The notes beneath the pieces are model-generated. The model did no database searches and was not told the origin of the DNA. It saw nothing but the letters and a program-made list of their open reading frames with translations. A stretch of DNA of 64,000 nucleotides, from the NCBI GenBank assembly GCA_018402305.1, contig JAGYJE010000003.1, forward strand, positions 164,538 through 228,537, given 5' to 3'. Both the position numbers and the translations under genes were made by a program. Shown here piece after piece: positions 37,183 to 46,162 of this stretch; position 1 is the first letter of the stretch; each line of letters begins with the position of its first letter. This stretch comes from Puniceicoccaceae bacterium. GTDB lineage: Bacteria > Verrucomicrobiota > Verrucomicrobiia > Opitutales > Coraliomargaritaceae.

Positions 37183-38627
37183 TTGTTTTGATTTTTAATA
37201 TGAAGATGTTCATTGATGGAATCAGGCATGGGCCAATCGATCCACGCGTGTTGTTCTTGAAGAGTTTCCCTGAGCTTTGTCACAGGAACGTTCGGGAGTT
37301 CACATTGTATGGATGTTGCCAGTGCAGCGGCAGCTCCAGCGGCATGACCTAGATCCATCATTGTTCGGGAAAGTCGGCAGCTCGATGCGGCAATCGAACT
37401 GAATCCTGCAGCCCGGCTGGCGATAGCGACATTATTTAATCCTACGGGCAAAAGGCAGTCGAAGGGGATGCCATAAGGTTCGAGTAATTCACGACACCCA
37501 CCTCCTGAGCCATGGCGATCCATCGCATGGTCTGCCAGTGCGATGATCTCATCAGGATTCTGACGACTGATGCCGCGCAGAATATCGTGTTGGGTAAGCA
37601 TTCTTCTGGCACGAATACGAGGCCCCTCGCGGACACCTAGAGAAGGCGCTATCCAGTCGATTTCCAAGTTAGCGAATTCTTCCGACTGACTTTGTAGCCA
37701 TTGCCAATGGGCTTGCACCCTCCGTTCACATTCAGTCCTGGCGTCTTGATAGCCGAGAGATAAAAATTCCTCTCCTTCCATTGTGGGCAGCATGTTTACC
37801 TTCAAGCCACCTGCGGGCATTTGCGTAAAAACAGCCATTGGATACTGCTCTGCCCACCAACAATCAACTGCCAATGGTAGAGAAGCAATCGGAGAAGAGG
37901 ATGGCTGAACCCTATAAATAAGAGTCACTCCATTCATCTCATTGGAACTAATCTCAGGAGCATCCGGTTCGTCGAAGGCCTTACGTGTATCACGGCCAAT
38001 AAGTAGCTCACAACCAGCGAATTCGCAAAGCTTTGCGCTTTCCGTAGCATCTATAAAATAACGAGCCTTAAGCTGACGTCCGTCACCCAAGGTTACCGAA
38101 CTTATGGATTGTCCAAAAGTCTCGGCACTGACTACTTCGGCTCTGGTAAAAATTTCCGTGCTCTCACATTCACGGATCATATGATCGATTACTATTGCAT
38201 ATTCAAGCGGTTCAAAAACAACCCTGCGCCATAGTCCATCAGGACCGAAAAGGCTCTGCCTATCAAGTGGTGGATTAGCACTTCGCCGTAAAGTTTGTTT
38301 ATATTCTCCGGAAGGGTCCTCCACTAACTCGCCGCCGGGATAACGCCTTTTCGCGCTAGGTGTAATCGAACAGTGGCGACCGTTTTTTGCGATCCAAGTA
38401 GACTGGGGACGCTGTAACAGTCTTCGATAGATTTCGAAGGGAAACCCCGTCCCACCGACTCCGGGCTCCCAACTGGAGACCCCTCCACGTGCGGCGTTAC
38501 CCCCAATCGACTCTTCTCGTTCAACTAATACGACTTTTAATCCCATGCGCGCAGCCGCCAGAGAAGCTCCGATGCCCCCACTGCCAGAACCGACTACGCA
38601 GAGATCATATTCGTAATCCGTCGCCAT
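37179..38627 (-). CDS. FAD-dependent oxidoreductase (FAD_oxidored family)
   Basis: The start is set at ATG 38627 (MATDYEYDLCVVGSGSGGIG); the frame stays open to 38753, but those residues would lie within the upstream SDR gene. This gives 482 residues. FAD binding is at VVGSGSGGIGASLAAARMG, then REESIGGNAARGGVSSWEPG. FIDATESAKLCEFAGCE is the usual dimerisation/FAD motif, and the end has VAIASRAAGFSSIAASSCRLSR. No signal peptide is seen. It lies in the middle of the sugar operon, second after the first SDR (8-nt gap). It may oxidise a sugar hydroxyl using FAD, as do some glycoside 3-oxidases, but no family evidence fixes this. Confidence 0.82.
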   Translation of the reverse strand: MATDYEYDLCVVGSGSGGIGASLAAARMGLKVVLVEREESIGGNAARGGVSSWEPGVGGTGFPFEIYRRLLQRPQSTWIAKNGRHCSITPSAKRRYPGGELVEDPSGEYKQTLRRSANPPLDRQSLFGPDGLWRRVVFEPLEYAIVIDHMIRECESTEIFTRAEVVSAETFGQSISSVTLGDGRQLKARYFIDATESAKLCEFAGCELLIGRDTRKAFDEPDAPEISSNEMNGVTLIYRVQPSSSPIASLPLAVDCWWAEQYPMAVFTQMPAGGLKVNMLPTMEGEEFLSLGYQDARTECERRVQAHWQWLQSQSEEFANLEIDWIAPSLGVREGPRIRARRMLTQHDILRGISRQNPDEIIALADHAMDRHGSGGGCRELLEPYGIPFDCLLPVGLNNVAIASRAAGFSSIAASSCRLSRTMMDLGHAAGAAAALATSIQCELPNVPVTKLRETLQEQHAWIDWPMPDSINEHLHIKNQNK

Positions 38628-38635
38628 AAAAATAC

Positions 38636-39385
38636 CTATAACGGTTCTATACACTGTACCGTTGGAATAAGCGAATACTCCAGCAAATTTAGATGCGAAG
38701 GTGTCCCACAAATATGCACTACAGCATCCCCTAACTCTTCGGGTCTCGTACACTTAGCCTTGATATCTGCCTGTTGACTGGGGTGCCCATCAATTGCAGA
38801 ACTATCAGCAAAATCCGTAGCTCCCCACGACGGTAGAAGTGTCGTCGCTCGAATACCACGCTCACGGTATTCAGCATAAAATGACTTGGTGAACCGCTCT
38901 ACACCAGCTTTTGCAGCTGAATAAACTGCCCAACCCGGCCAAGAATACCTGGCACATACGCTTGAAATATTAACGACCATACCCGCACCATTTCTTAGCA
39001 TGATGGGCACGACCGTCTGAGAACCAAAAATGACACTATTGAGATTTGTGCGCAACACGTCGCACGCCTCCTCAGGACTCAGCTCATCCAAAGGGCCAAT
39101 CTTGCCGCCTGAACCAGCGTTGTTGACTAAAATATCAATTTTGCCCTGTTCGCTGGAAACCTTTTGAACCAGAACTCCCCATGCTTCGGCGGAGGATGCG
39201 TCCGCAACAAATGGGATGGCTCCCGACTTCATACAAGCGGCTTCTAAACGATCTTTATTTCGTCCTGTAGCATAAACCACACAACCAGCTTCAACGAGCT
39301 TGGTGGCAATGCCGGATCCATAACCAGCTGAAGCCCCTGTTACGATGGCGACTTTTCGAGTGAGCTTGTGCAATGATGTTTCCAT
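38636..39385 (-). CDS. SDR-family oxidoreductase (first gene of catabolic operon)
   Basis: This is a 249-residue short-chain dehydrogenase with TGASAGYG, NNAGSGG, ISSVCARYSW and the catalytic YSAAKAG motif. The Tyr at the third TGxxxGxG glycine-rich position is a minor variant. Sequence features (VKATxLLPSWGATDF-like stretch) recall general sugar or 3-ketoacyl-type SDRs. It is the promoter-proximal gene of an eight-gene leftward operon and is divergent from the IclR regulator at 39501, which probably controls it. Confidence 0.85.
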   Translation of the reverse strand: METSLHKLTRKVAIVTGASAGYGSGIATKLVEAGCVVYATGRNKDRLEAACMKSGAIPFVADASSAEAWGVLVQKVSSEQGKIDILVNNAGSGGKIGPLDELSPEEACDVLRTNLNSVIFGSQTVVPIMLRNGAGMVVNISSVCARYSWPGWAVYSAAKAGVERFTKSFYAEYRERGIRATTLLPSWGATDFADSSAIDGHPSQQADIKAKCTRPEELGDAVVHICGTPSHLNLLEYSLIPTVQCIEPL

Positions 39386-39413
39386 AATTTCTGTATTTTA
39401 AAGCGTTCGAATT

Positions 39414-39427
39414 AACAAACACTGTTT
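39414..39427. promoter_or_regulatory. Candidate IclR operator AACAAACACTGTTT
   Basis: This is a partly symmetric element (AAACA-CTGTTT) in the 115-bp gap between the SDR-led operon and the IclR gene. It matches 29616-29629 at 13 of 14 positions. Its location fits control of both divergent genes; the binding protein is inferred from position only. Confidence 0.35.
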
Positions 39428-39500
39428 CTTTGGTGAAATCAAGCGGAATTTTCTCGCTTGAGCAATTTCGACATTTTAATTGTTAGAATCTATTTAACGC

Positions 39501-40292
39501 ATGAAAAATAAAGAGACAGAAACAAGGGAAACCCAACCGAACTACCTCTCTCCGGCAGTTTCCCGAGCATTGGAAATTCTCAGACTGATCGCAGCTAATC
39601 CCGGAGGCATCACACTGGCCAGACTCTGCCGCGAATCAAAGATCACAAAAAATAGTATTTTCAGGATCCTAAATACCCTGGTCGCTGAAGGCGCACTCCA
39701 ACGGGATCCGGCATCCCAACAGTTCACCATGACGGGCCAACTTCTGGGACTTGCCTATCGCGGCACTGGAGCCGATGTACTTTCCCAAATAGTCATGGAA
39801 CCAATGCGCCAGCTTCGGGACAGAACCGGGGAAACCGTTTTGTTTGGCAAGCTTCTCGGCACACGTGGAGTCGTGCTCGACCAGTTACCCAGCTCAAATG
39901 CAATTAAGGTTCAGGTGGAAATCGGCATTACATTTCCCTTACACAGCGCAGCGCCCGCCAAAGCGATTCTCGCACGCCTTCCAAGTGCCGAAAGAATAAA
40001 GATCTGCCAGTCCATCGACTATCCAACCTTTACCGAACGAACCGTATCCTCGGCTAAAGCCTTGCTATCCGAACTTGAAGAGATTGAAAAAACACAAATC
40101 GCCTACGATTGGGGAGAGGAGGCCACCGATATCCGCTGCGCCGGATCTGCAATTATCGACCACCGCAGTTTGCCGGTCGGCGCGATCTGGATAACCGGTC
40201 CAGCTTCACGCCTGAATAATGCACGACTCAAGGAATGCGCAAAAGAAGTCCTGAACACGGCGTCATGCGTTTCTAGGCACCTTGGCAACTAA
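39501..40292 (+). CDS. IclR-family transcriptional regulator
   Basis: This is a 263-residue protein with the IclR winged helix at about 18-75 (SRALEILRLIAANPGGITLA, then SKITKNSIFRILNTLVAEGAL) and a GAF-like effector domain at about 85-260 (VLFGKLLGTRGVVLDQL, HSAAPAKAILARLP). IclR proteins sense small acids or sugar derivatives and repress or activate adjacent catabolic genes. It is divergently oriented to the eight-gene operon, 115 bp away, the standard arrangement for a local regulator. Confidence 0.9.
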   Translation: MKNKETETRETQPNYLSPAVSRALEILRLIAANPGGITLARLCRESKITKNSIFRILNTLVAEGALQRDPASQQFTMTGQLLGLAYRGTGADVLSQIVMEPMRQLRDRTGETVLFGKLLGTRGVVLDQLPSSNAIKVQVEIGITFPLHSAAPAKAILARLPSAERIKICQSIDYPTFTERTVSSAKALLSELEEIEKTQIAYDWGEEATDIRCAGSAIIDHRSLPVGAIWITGPASRLNNARLKECAKEVLNTASCVSRHLGN

Positions 40293-40401
40293 CAGATAAG
40301 TTGGCTGCTAGTAGAGTGAATCGCAGACATATTATGAACTAAGCACTACAAAAGCGCTTGACGAAATCTCCCATCGCAGTGACTGATTGAAAAATCTGAG
40401 T

Positions 40402-40418
40402 TCGCGGAATATCCGCGA
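40402..40418. promoter_or_regulatory. Palindrome TCGCGGA-ATA-TCCGCGA before the LacI pair
   Basis: A perfect inverted repeat with 7-bp arms and a 3-nt spacer lies 21 bp before the first LacI-like start. The position suggests autoregulation of the six-gene unit that follows. No second copy was found in the window. Confidence 0.5.
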
Positions 40419-40438
40419 CTCTACTTGTATGAGAAATC

Positions 40439-41491
40439 ATGTCGTCAGATTCAATTAACAAAATCTGCGAGAAGGTCGGGTGTTCCCGGTCCACCGTTTA
40501 TCGCGCCTTGAAAGGGAGTGAATTGGTGAATCAAGCGACCCGGAAGCAAGTGCAGGCTGCGGCGCGCGAAATCGGATTGAATATCAATTCCCTAGTGGGT
40601 GAGTGGATGGCGCACGTGCGCAATCCGGAGAATCCGCTGGCGAAGGAACCTCTGGTCTATCTGTCCGGTCACTCTAAAGCGCAGTATGCGGGCAGTGCCT
40701 TGCTGCGCGAGACTTGGGAAGGTGCCCGTCGGCGTGCCGGCGAACTTGGCTTTTCGATTCGCATTAGCTACAACGATGAGAGTGATGGGGGGAGAGCCCG
40801 TTGGGAACGGATGGCTGAAGCCCTGAGGCGTGAAGAGGTGCGTGGTGTGGTCGTCTCCAGATTCCCGCCCAATGCGGACGCGGTCGATTTGCCCTGGGAT
40901 TCGATTTCCACTGTAGCCATTGGATTTTCCGCACGATGTCCTCCGATGCATACGGTCACTTCCCATGGCTTCGATACGATGGAGTTTTGTCTGAATCTGT
41001 TGTTGAGGCGTGGCTATCGAAGGCCCGGATGGGTTTGCAGTCATTTCGCAGAGCGTCTGGGGGGCGGCCGGCATACGGCTGATTTCCTGGCCGGTCGCCA
41101 CCAGTTCCCGGAAGCGGAGGCGATTCCCATTTTCCGCGCGTCCATTGAGGATGCAAGACCCGGGGATCGGAAGGCCTTTCTGAAATGGTATCGCCAGTAT
41201 AAACCGGATGTGGTCCTGAGCGGTGGTATCGGAGAATATTACGAATGGCTGGTCGAGGCCGGGGTGTCGATTCCGGGGGAAACGGGATTTTTCTTTCTTG
41301 GTCTGCGTGAGAAGGACAGTTTTTTTTCCGGCCTACGGCAACCGAGTCGCAGTCTGGGCAGAAGTGCGGTGGAGATGCTTGCGTCACTGATCTACCATGG
41401 GGAGCGGGGGCTCCCGGAGCGCCCCAATATCGTCCAGACTTTGAACGCCACCTTGAACGCAGGACGAACCATTCGAGCCCGGCAGACCTGA
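40439..41491 (+). CDS. LacI-like transcriptional regulator, first of tandem pair
   Basis: This is a 350-residue protein with an N-terminal LacI-type helix-turn-helix (INKICEKVGCSRSTVYRALKG) and a periplasmic-binding-like ligand domain (about 75-345; VYLSGHSKAQYAGSALLRET, GVVVSRFPPNADAVDL). The hinge region lacks the classical Asn-x-x-Ala-Arg-x-Leu and reads NSLVGEWMAHVR, a form common in Verrucomicrobiota regulators. Its TGA overlaps the next ATG (TGATG), so both regulators are made together. It heads the operon with the beta-helix, GH43-like, flavoprotein and BNR genes. Confidence 0.88.
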   Translation: MSSDSINKICEKVGCSRSTVYRALKGSELVNQATRKQVQAAAREIGLNINSLVGEWMAHVRNPENPLAKEPLVYLSGHSKAQYAGSALLRETWEGARRRAGELGFSIRISYNDESDGGRARWERMAEALRREEVRGVVVSRFPPNADAVDLPWDSISTVAIGFSARCPPMHTVTSHGFDTMEFCLNLLLRRGYRRPGWVCSHFAERLGGGRHTADFLAGRHQFPEAEAIPIFRASIEDARPGDRKAFLKWYRQYKPDVVLSGGIGEYYEWLVEAGVSIPGETGFFFLGLREKDSFFSGLRQPSRSLGRSAVEMLASLIYHGERGLPERPNIVQTLNATLNAGRTIRARQT

Positions 41492-42513
41492 TGAAAGCGA
41501 CGATCACAACTGTGGCGAAGGCTTTGGGTGTCTCCCCGATGACGGTTTCCCGCGTGATCAACCATGTCCCGAAGGTGTCTGCCGAAAAGCGTCGCCTGAT
41601 CATGGCCGAGCTGAAACGTCAGGGTTATCAAAGGGGGCCTGTTCTTTCCGCCTGGCAGGTGAGCGTTCGCGGGGATCGCGTGCGGGAGCAGCCAAACGTG
41701 GTGTTTTTGTCTGGGATTGATGAGAAGGCGATGGAACGAAGCCCGTTTGAGCGGATCCGGGCGGCGGCGGTGGCACGGGCAACCGGATTAGGCCTGTCGA
41801 TGAGCTTTTTCCATGCAGCACCTTCGCAAATGAATTGGTCGCGGATGGGGCAAATTCTGATGGCGCGTGGGGTCAGCGGTGTGATCGTCGGTCCTTTCCC
41901 CCAGGATTTTGGTTCGATCCAATTGCCTCTGGAGCATTTTGCGCTGGTTGCCTGTGGGGAGGACCAGGGGTTGCCCTCGGTGCACCGGGCCACTCAAAAT
42001 TATTACTCGGATATGCGTCGGCTCTTTCAGCACATCGAACGAAAGGGATACCGGCGTCCGGGGCTCGTCATGGAGTGCGCGGATCGCCTGAGCCGCCGAC
42101 AGTGGTTGGGGGCCTTCCTGGAAGGGCAATCCTGGCTGGAGCCTGCGGACCGGATTCCGGTGTTCTTTTTGACTGAAGAAGCGTCTGATTTGAGGAAGTG
42201 GTTCGAGGCGGCACGCGCCGACGTTTTACTGACATTGCCCGGTGCGGCGCGAGAGCAGGTCACCGAGTTACTTTCGGATCGTCAGGAGACGCCATCTTAC
42301 GGCCTGGGCTTGTCCTCTGACTTGGATGCCAAGGCCTCAGGTTTACTCTACCCGGCGGAAGGGATCGGGCGAGCTGCCGTGGAATTGCTGGCCGAGCAAT
42401 TACGAAATTATGAAAGAGGTCGCCCAAGGGTCCCGAAGAGCATACGGGTGGCGAGTGTTTTGTTGGAGGAGGGGGAGCCCGTAGGGTTCTCTGGTGCCCC
42501 GGCAGAGCGATGA
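41491..42513 (+). CDS. LacI-family transcriptional regulator, second of tandem pair
   Basis: This is a 340-residue protein with helix-turn-helix TTVAKALGVSPMTVSRVIN and a ligand domain that is a clear paralogue of the upstream protein: both share R-GYRRPG, a GVSGVIVG/VRGVVVS core, a GIGRAAVELLAEQL/LGRSAVEMLASLI C-terminal segment and the same length. Two coupled LacI-like paralogues could form a heterodimer or respond to two inducers. The next gene starts 72 bp downstream. Confidence 0.9.
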   Translation: MKATITTVAKALGVSPMTVSRVINHVPKVSAEKRRLIMAELKRQGYQRGPVLSAWQVSVRGDRVREQPNVVFLSGIDEKAMERSPFERIRAAAVARATGLGLSMSFFHAAPSQMNWSRMGQILMARGVSGVIVGPFPQDFGSIQLPLEHFALVACGEDQGLPSVHRATQNYYSDMRRLFQHIERKGYRRPGLVMECADRLSRRQWLGAFLEGQSWLEPADRIPVFFLTEEASDLRKWFEAARADVLLTLPGAAREQVTELLSDRQETPSYGLGLSSDLDAKASGLLYPAEGIGRAAVELLAEQLRNYERGRPRVPKSIRVASVLLEEGEPVGFSGAPAER

Positions 42514-42585
42514 ATCTCATCAATGCGACGATGAACAAGGAGCTCGGATTGAGCGATTCTCTGTGTTCTCCGATAAAGGGAGGAT

Positions 42586-45120
42586 ATGGAAGATTTTTTG
42601 GATCAGGTGCCTACGGCACCAGAAGGTTGGGCGGCGACATGGGAGGCAAGCTTACCGGAGGATGCGCTCGGAAGCACTTTGGATGGCGAGGCGCTGGCTC
42701 TCTCAATGGCCACCGAGGGGACCCGGGCAGGTGAGACCCTCGCAGCGACAGGAGTCGGACTCGAAGGTGCTTCGATCCGTATTTGGAACGGTCACTCCAG
42801 TGAGTGCGTCGCGCCTCTCTATGCGATGGACGACCGCATCCTTGCGGTGCTTCCTGGAAACGTCGGTGCGGGCCCTTTGCTGCTCTGGCCGGTTCGAGGA
42901 AACGTTCGCGGAGCACCCCTGCGACTGAACGCTCCGATCATTTGGTGGCATCGCCTGGAGCAAAACTCACTGCGGATTTTCGGACGGAATTTTTCAGGAC
43001 CGAAGGTCTGCGTATGGCTTTCAAACCAAGCGGTCTCCATAGCGCTCCAACTGGTCGGATCGGACGCCTGGCAGATCGAAGTCGAGCTTCCCGAGGATCT
43101 GCCCGCGGGTGAGTATCGGATCCGATGCCATAACGGTATGGGTGCGTCGATTGGGTGGAGTGAAGCCGCCGATATTACGATTCCTGAGCGCTTGCAGCCT
43201 TCATTTGAACGGACTTTCCGGGCGACCGACTATGGCGTGCTTCCGAATCAGCCGCTTCCTTGTGATGGATCACTGCAGGCCTGCCTGAACGAAGCGGCCG
43301 CCCAGGGGGGCACTGTTCTGCTGGAGCCCGGCGTTTACCGCTTGAGTCAGCCGGTCCGTATCCCGCAGGGGCACCCTGTCCACCTGCGCGGCGCAGGGAT
43401 GGGAGGACACCAATGGGATCGAGCGGACGACTGCCATCGCGTGGCTCCGGAGGCGACGCAGTGGGTTGGCTCCGAAAGTGATCGTGGACTGTCTGAGCTG
43501 CTTCGGGTCGAAGCTGATAACTCCGTGGTAGAGGGCATTAGTTTCGTCAATGGGGTCGATGGCGGACTCCAGCGCTGCGTGACTGTGGTGGGGGCCGGAG
43601 TCGTGGTGGAGGGCTGTCGATTTATCACACCCGACCTCATGCCTAAAGTCACTCCGGACGAACGCGAGGCTCACTCGGTGGAGAGCGCGGCTCTGCAATT
43701 GGAGACCCCTGGCAATGCCGGCCTGGTTGTGCAGCACTGCGATTTCCATCATCTCGGAATGGGCATCCAGATCGGCGGACCCGGGCATTCCACGGCTCCG
43801 GTGCGAACCAATGAAGTGCGCGTTTCCGAGTGTTCGTTCACGGGGTATTTTCCCGGCCTGTATAAAAAAGGGAAGGAAGTGGAGATCTTTTATAGTGGAT
43901 TCCGCTGTATTGCCGTGGTCAACGCTTCGGGGAGCCGTTGCATCGTGGAAAAGTGCCGCATGCAGGGTGCCGGCCGAACCGGGGGACGCTGTCTGAATCG
44001 GATGATACTTTCCCTGAACAGTTCGAACCGACACATGTTTGTCTCCGGCAACCGGGGCGAAAATGTGGGCAATCACCGATCCCTGGGTGACGGTCTTGAT
44101 TTTAACATGGGTGAACAGATTATGTTTCACTTCCGGGCTGAAGACGGGGGCATTTTCCAAGCACTTTCGGCGGACTCCGATTCCGTTACCCTGGATTTGA
44201 AGGATAAACGCTTGTCCGGTGAGGTGACCTCCCGCAACTTTGATGGCAATACTTTCTTTGCCGCCGTGTCTTCGCCCTTGGGCAGCCGTGTTCCCGAGAG
44301 CGTCGGGATCAAGGCCGGGTGGATGGTCTTTGTCTGTGGCGGCAAGGGAATGGGGCAGTATCGCAGGGTCACCGAAGCCCTTCGAGGCGATGGATGGGTG
44401 CGCTTATCCGTCGAAAGTCCGTGGCGAGTGCCGCCCAATTCGGGAAGTCGTCTGGTTTTACAGGTCTGTTATCACCAAAATCATGTGGTGAAAAACTGGA
44501 TCGACACCGGCGAGATGGATCCGGTCCACAAAACGCACGGCACGGTTTTCTGGTTCAATAGTATTGAGAACATCGTCGCGGACAACGATTACAGAAATCT
44601 CTCGAGCGGTGTGGTCTGGAACCATGGATACCGCAACCCGACGGCTTGGAACCAAACCACGGACAACCGATTTGACGGGATTCAAGGCCAGAGCGGCGAC
44701 ACCAGCGAAAGCCCGGCTTGCTGGGTGAATCATTATCGGGTTTTCTGGAAATGGCCGCTTGCCGAAGAGCGCGTCGTGTATTCCGTCGGCGAGGTTTGCC
44801 GCCGCAACCACGGTCGTCATGCCGATGTGGGTGCCTATCTCCACGCTCGCTATGAGGAAGGTCCGGGAGGAAAGGAGGACTATGTTCCGCATCCCTACGG
44901 TGGGATGACTCTGGGCATCATTGAAAAATGCACATTTGAGGCGGTGCGCCACGGGATTGTGCTCAGTTCGCCGGTGAATGGAGCCATTCTTCGCGAGAAC
45001 CGGATCGAAACACTCGACGCCAGTTCGGATAAGATATTGGATCAGTCGTTAAAAGGTCCCATCAGCACTGAATGTTTCATTCGAACCGACGAAGCTCAAG
45101 AAGCAGGCGTACTGGTATGA
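42586..45120 (+). CDS. Parallel beta-helix (pectate-lyase-like) protein without signal peptide
   Basis: This is an 844-residue protein. Residues about 50-205 look like two beta-sandwich/IPT-type modules. From about 212 (TDYGVLPNQPLPCDGSLQACL, then GGTVLLEPGVYRLSQPVRIP) a right-handed parallel beta-helix of the Pectate_lyase_3/GH28-GH55 type begins, with repeated (V)EGISF, VEGCRF, VQHCDF and VRVSECSF turns. The start reads MEDFLDQVP with no signal, so it is predicted cytoplasmic, unusual for a beta-helix enzyme of this size. An AGGGAGG-like ribosome site lies only about 2 nt before the ATG, shorter than normal. It overlaps the GH43-like gene by 4 nt and probably acts on the same oligosaccharide. 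Confidence 0.75.
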   Translation: MEDFLDQVPTAPEGWAATWEASLPEDALGSTLDGEALALSMATEGTRAGETLAATGVGLEGASIRIWNGHSSECVAPLYAMDDRILAVLPGNVGAGPLLLWPVRGNVRGAPLRLNAPIIWWHRLEQNSLRIFGRNFSGPKVCVWLSNQAVSIALQLVGSDAWQIEVELPEDLPAGEYRIRCHNGMGASIGWSEAADITIPERLQPSFERTFRATDYGVLPNQPLPCDGSLQACLNEAAAQGGTVLLEPGVYRLSQPVRIPQGHPVHLRGAGMGGHQWDRADDCHRVAPEATQWVGSESDRGLSELLRVEADNSVVEGISFVNGVDGGLQRCVTVVGAGVVVEGCRFITPDLMPKVTPDEREAHSVESAALQLETPGNAGLVVQHCDFHHLGMGIQIGGPGHSTAPVRTNEVRVSECSFTGYFPGLYKKGKEVEIFYSGFRCIAVVNASGSRCIVEKCRMQGAGRTGGRCLNRMILSLNSSNRHMFVSGNRGENVGNHRSLGDGLDFNMGEQIMFHFRAEDGGIFQALSADSDSVTLDLKDKRLSGEVTSRNFDGNTFFAAVSSPLGSRVPESVGIKAGWMVFVCGGKGMGQYRRVTEALRGDGWVRLSVESPWRVPPNSGSRLVLQVCYHQNHVVKNWIDTGEMDPVHKTHGTVFWFNSIENIVADNDYRNLSSGVVWNHGYRNPTAWNQTTDNRFDGIQGQSGDTSESPACWVNHYRVFWKWPLAEERVVYSVGEVCRRNHGRHADVGAYLHARYEEGPGGKEDYVPHPYGGMTLGIIEKCTFEAVRHGIVLSSPVNGAILRENRIETLDASSDKILDQSLKGPISTECFIRTDEAQEAGVLV

Positions 45121-46121
45121 GCGGCGTGATTTCATCCGATAGGCTCGGGCCGGCGCGTCCGGAGACGATTTTTAAAGACCCCGACTATCATATTTGGGGC
45201 GGTTCCGCGGTCCATCACGAAGGTCGCTGGTATCGGATCTTCGCGCGCTGGCATCGCCGTCATGGATTCAATGGCTGGGTCACTCATTCCGAGATCGCCG
45301 TGGCGGAAGGGGATTCGGCCTTCGGCCCCTGGCTCAATCCGACAACAATTATCGGACGGCGCGAGGGCGATTTCTGGGACGCCCATAACTGCCACAATCC
45401 CACGGTATTCTTTGCTGAGGGATGCTTCTGGATCTTTTACACGGGGAATCAGGGCAACGGGCAGTTCTGGGATCATCGCAACCATCAGCGAATTGGCTAT
45501 GCACGGGCGAAACACCCCCTGGGCCCTTGGGAGCGCTCGGAGGTGCCGGTCGTCGAACCGACGCCGGGCTCCTGGGATCATTTGATGACCGCATTGCCAA
45601 CGATTACAAGAGGGCCCGACGGGCAATACCGAATGATTTACAAAGGTGTCAGCGAAGGTCCGCTTCCGCATGGTGGCAACGTCCGAATGGGCTTGGCCCT
45701 GGCCGAGCATCCCGAAGGACCTTGGCGCAAGCAGCCGGGGAATTTTTTCTACATCGAAGGCGTTCGCTTCCCCAGTGACGATAACTTTATCTGGTTCGAC
45801 GGCGTGCGCTACCGGGCGATTGTGAAGGATTACGGCGCTTACTTTCAGTCGGAGGCAAAGGAGGCGCTCGTTTTGTTTGAAAGTGAAGATGCGCTCGATT
45901 GGAAGGTCTCCGCGCAGGATCCCGTCCTTACGAAATTCGAATTGAATTTTGCGTCGGGAGAGCGTCGGACGCAGCTCGCACGTCTGGAACAGCAGCAACT
46001 GGTGTTCGATCCCGAAGGAGAAGCGATTGGACTCTGCCTCTCGGTGAAAAAAGAACCGGATGAAAACAATGAAGATCTCGGCTTTTCTGTGATCCTGCCT
46101 CTGCGGGATGGGGCTCGTTAA
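45117..46121 (+). CDS. GH43/GH117-like five-bladed beta-propeller glycosidase
   Basis: The start is set at ATG 45117, which overlaps the upstream stop (ATGA); the frame reaching 45072 would overlap more. The 334-residue protein has the propeller pattern of clan GH-F and related families: DPDYHIWGGSAVHHEGRWY, DAHNCHNPTVFF, GYARAKHPLGPW, SWDHLMTALPTI and PSDDNFIWFDGVRY, with Asp/Glu residues at blade starts. No signal peptide is present. It resembles GH43 or GH117-like enzymes, some of which act on arabino- or anhydrogalacto-oligosaccharides. The exact family needs a profile search. Confidence 0.7.
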   Translation: MSGVISSDRLGPARPETIFKDPDYHIWGGSAVHHEGRWYRIFARWHRRHGFNGWVTHSEIAVAEGDSAFGPWLNPTTIIGRREGDFWDAHNCHNPTVFFAEGCFWIFYTGNQGNGQFWDHRNHQRIGYARAKHPLGPWERSEVPVVEPTPGSWDHLMTALPTITRGPDGQYRMIYKGVSEGPLPHGGNVRMGLALAEHPEGPWRKQPGNFFYIEGVRFPSDDNFIWFDGVRYRAIVKDYGAYFQSEAKEALVLFESEDALDWKVSAQDPVLTKFELNFASGERRTQLARLEQQQLVFDPEGEAIGLCLSVKKEPDENNEDLGFSVILPLRDGAR

Positions 46122-46162
46122 AGGTTAGGCGATGCGCCCAAATTTTCTTCAAGTGTAGCTGT

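Noticed and set aside
38628..38753. N-terminal extension of the flavoprotein at 37179
   Set aside because: It overlaps the upstream SDR coding region; ATG 38627 begins directly at the FAD-binding fold.
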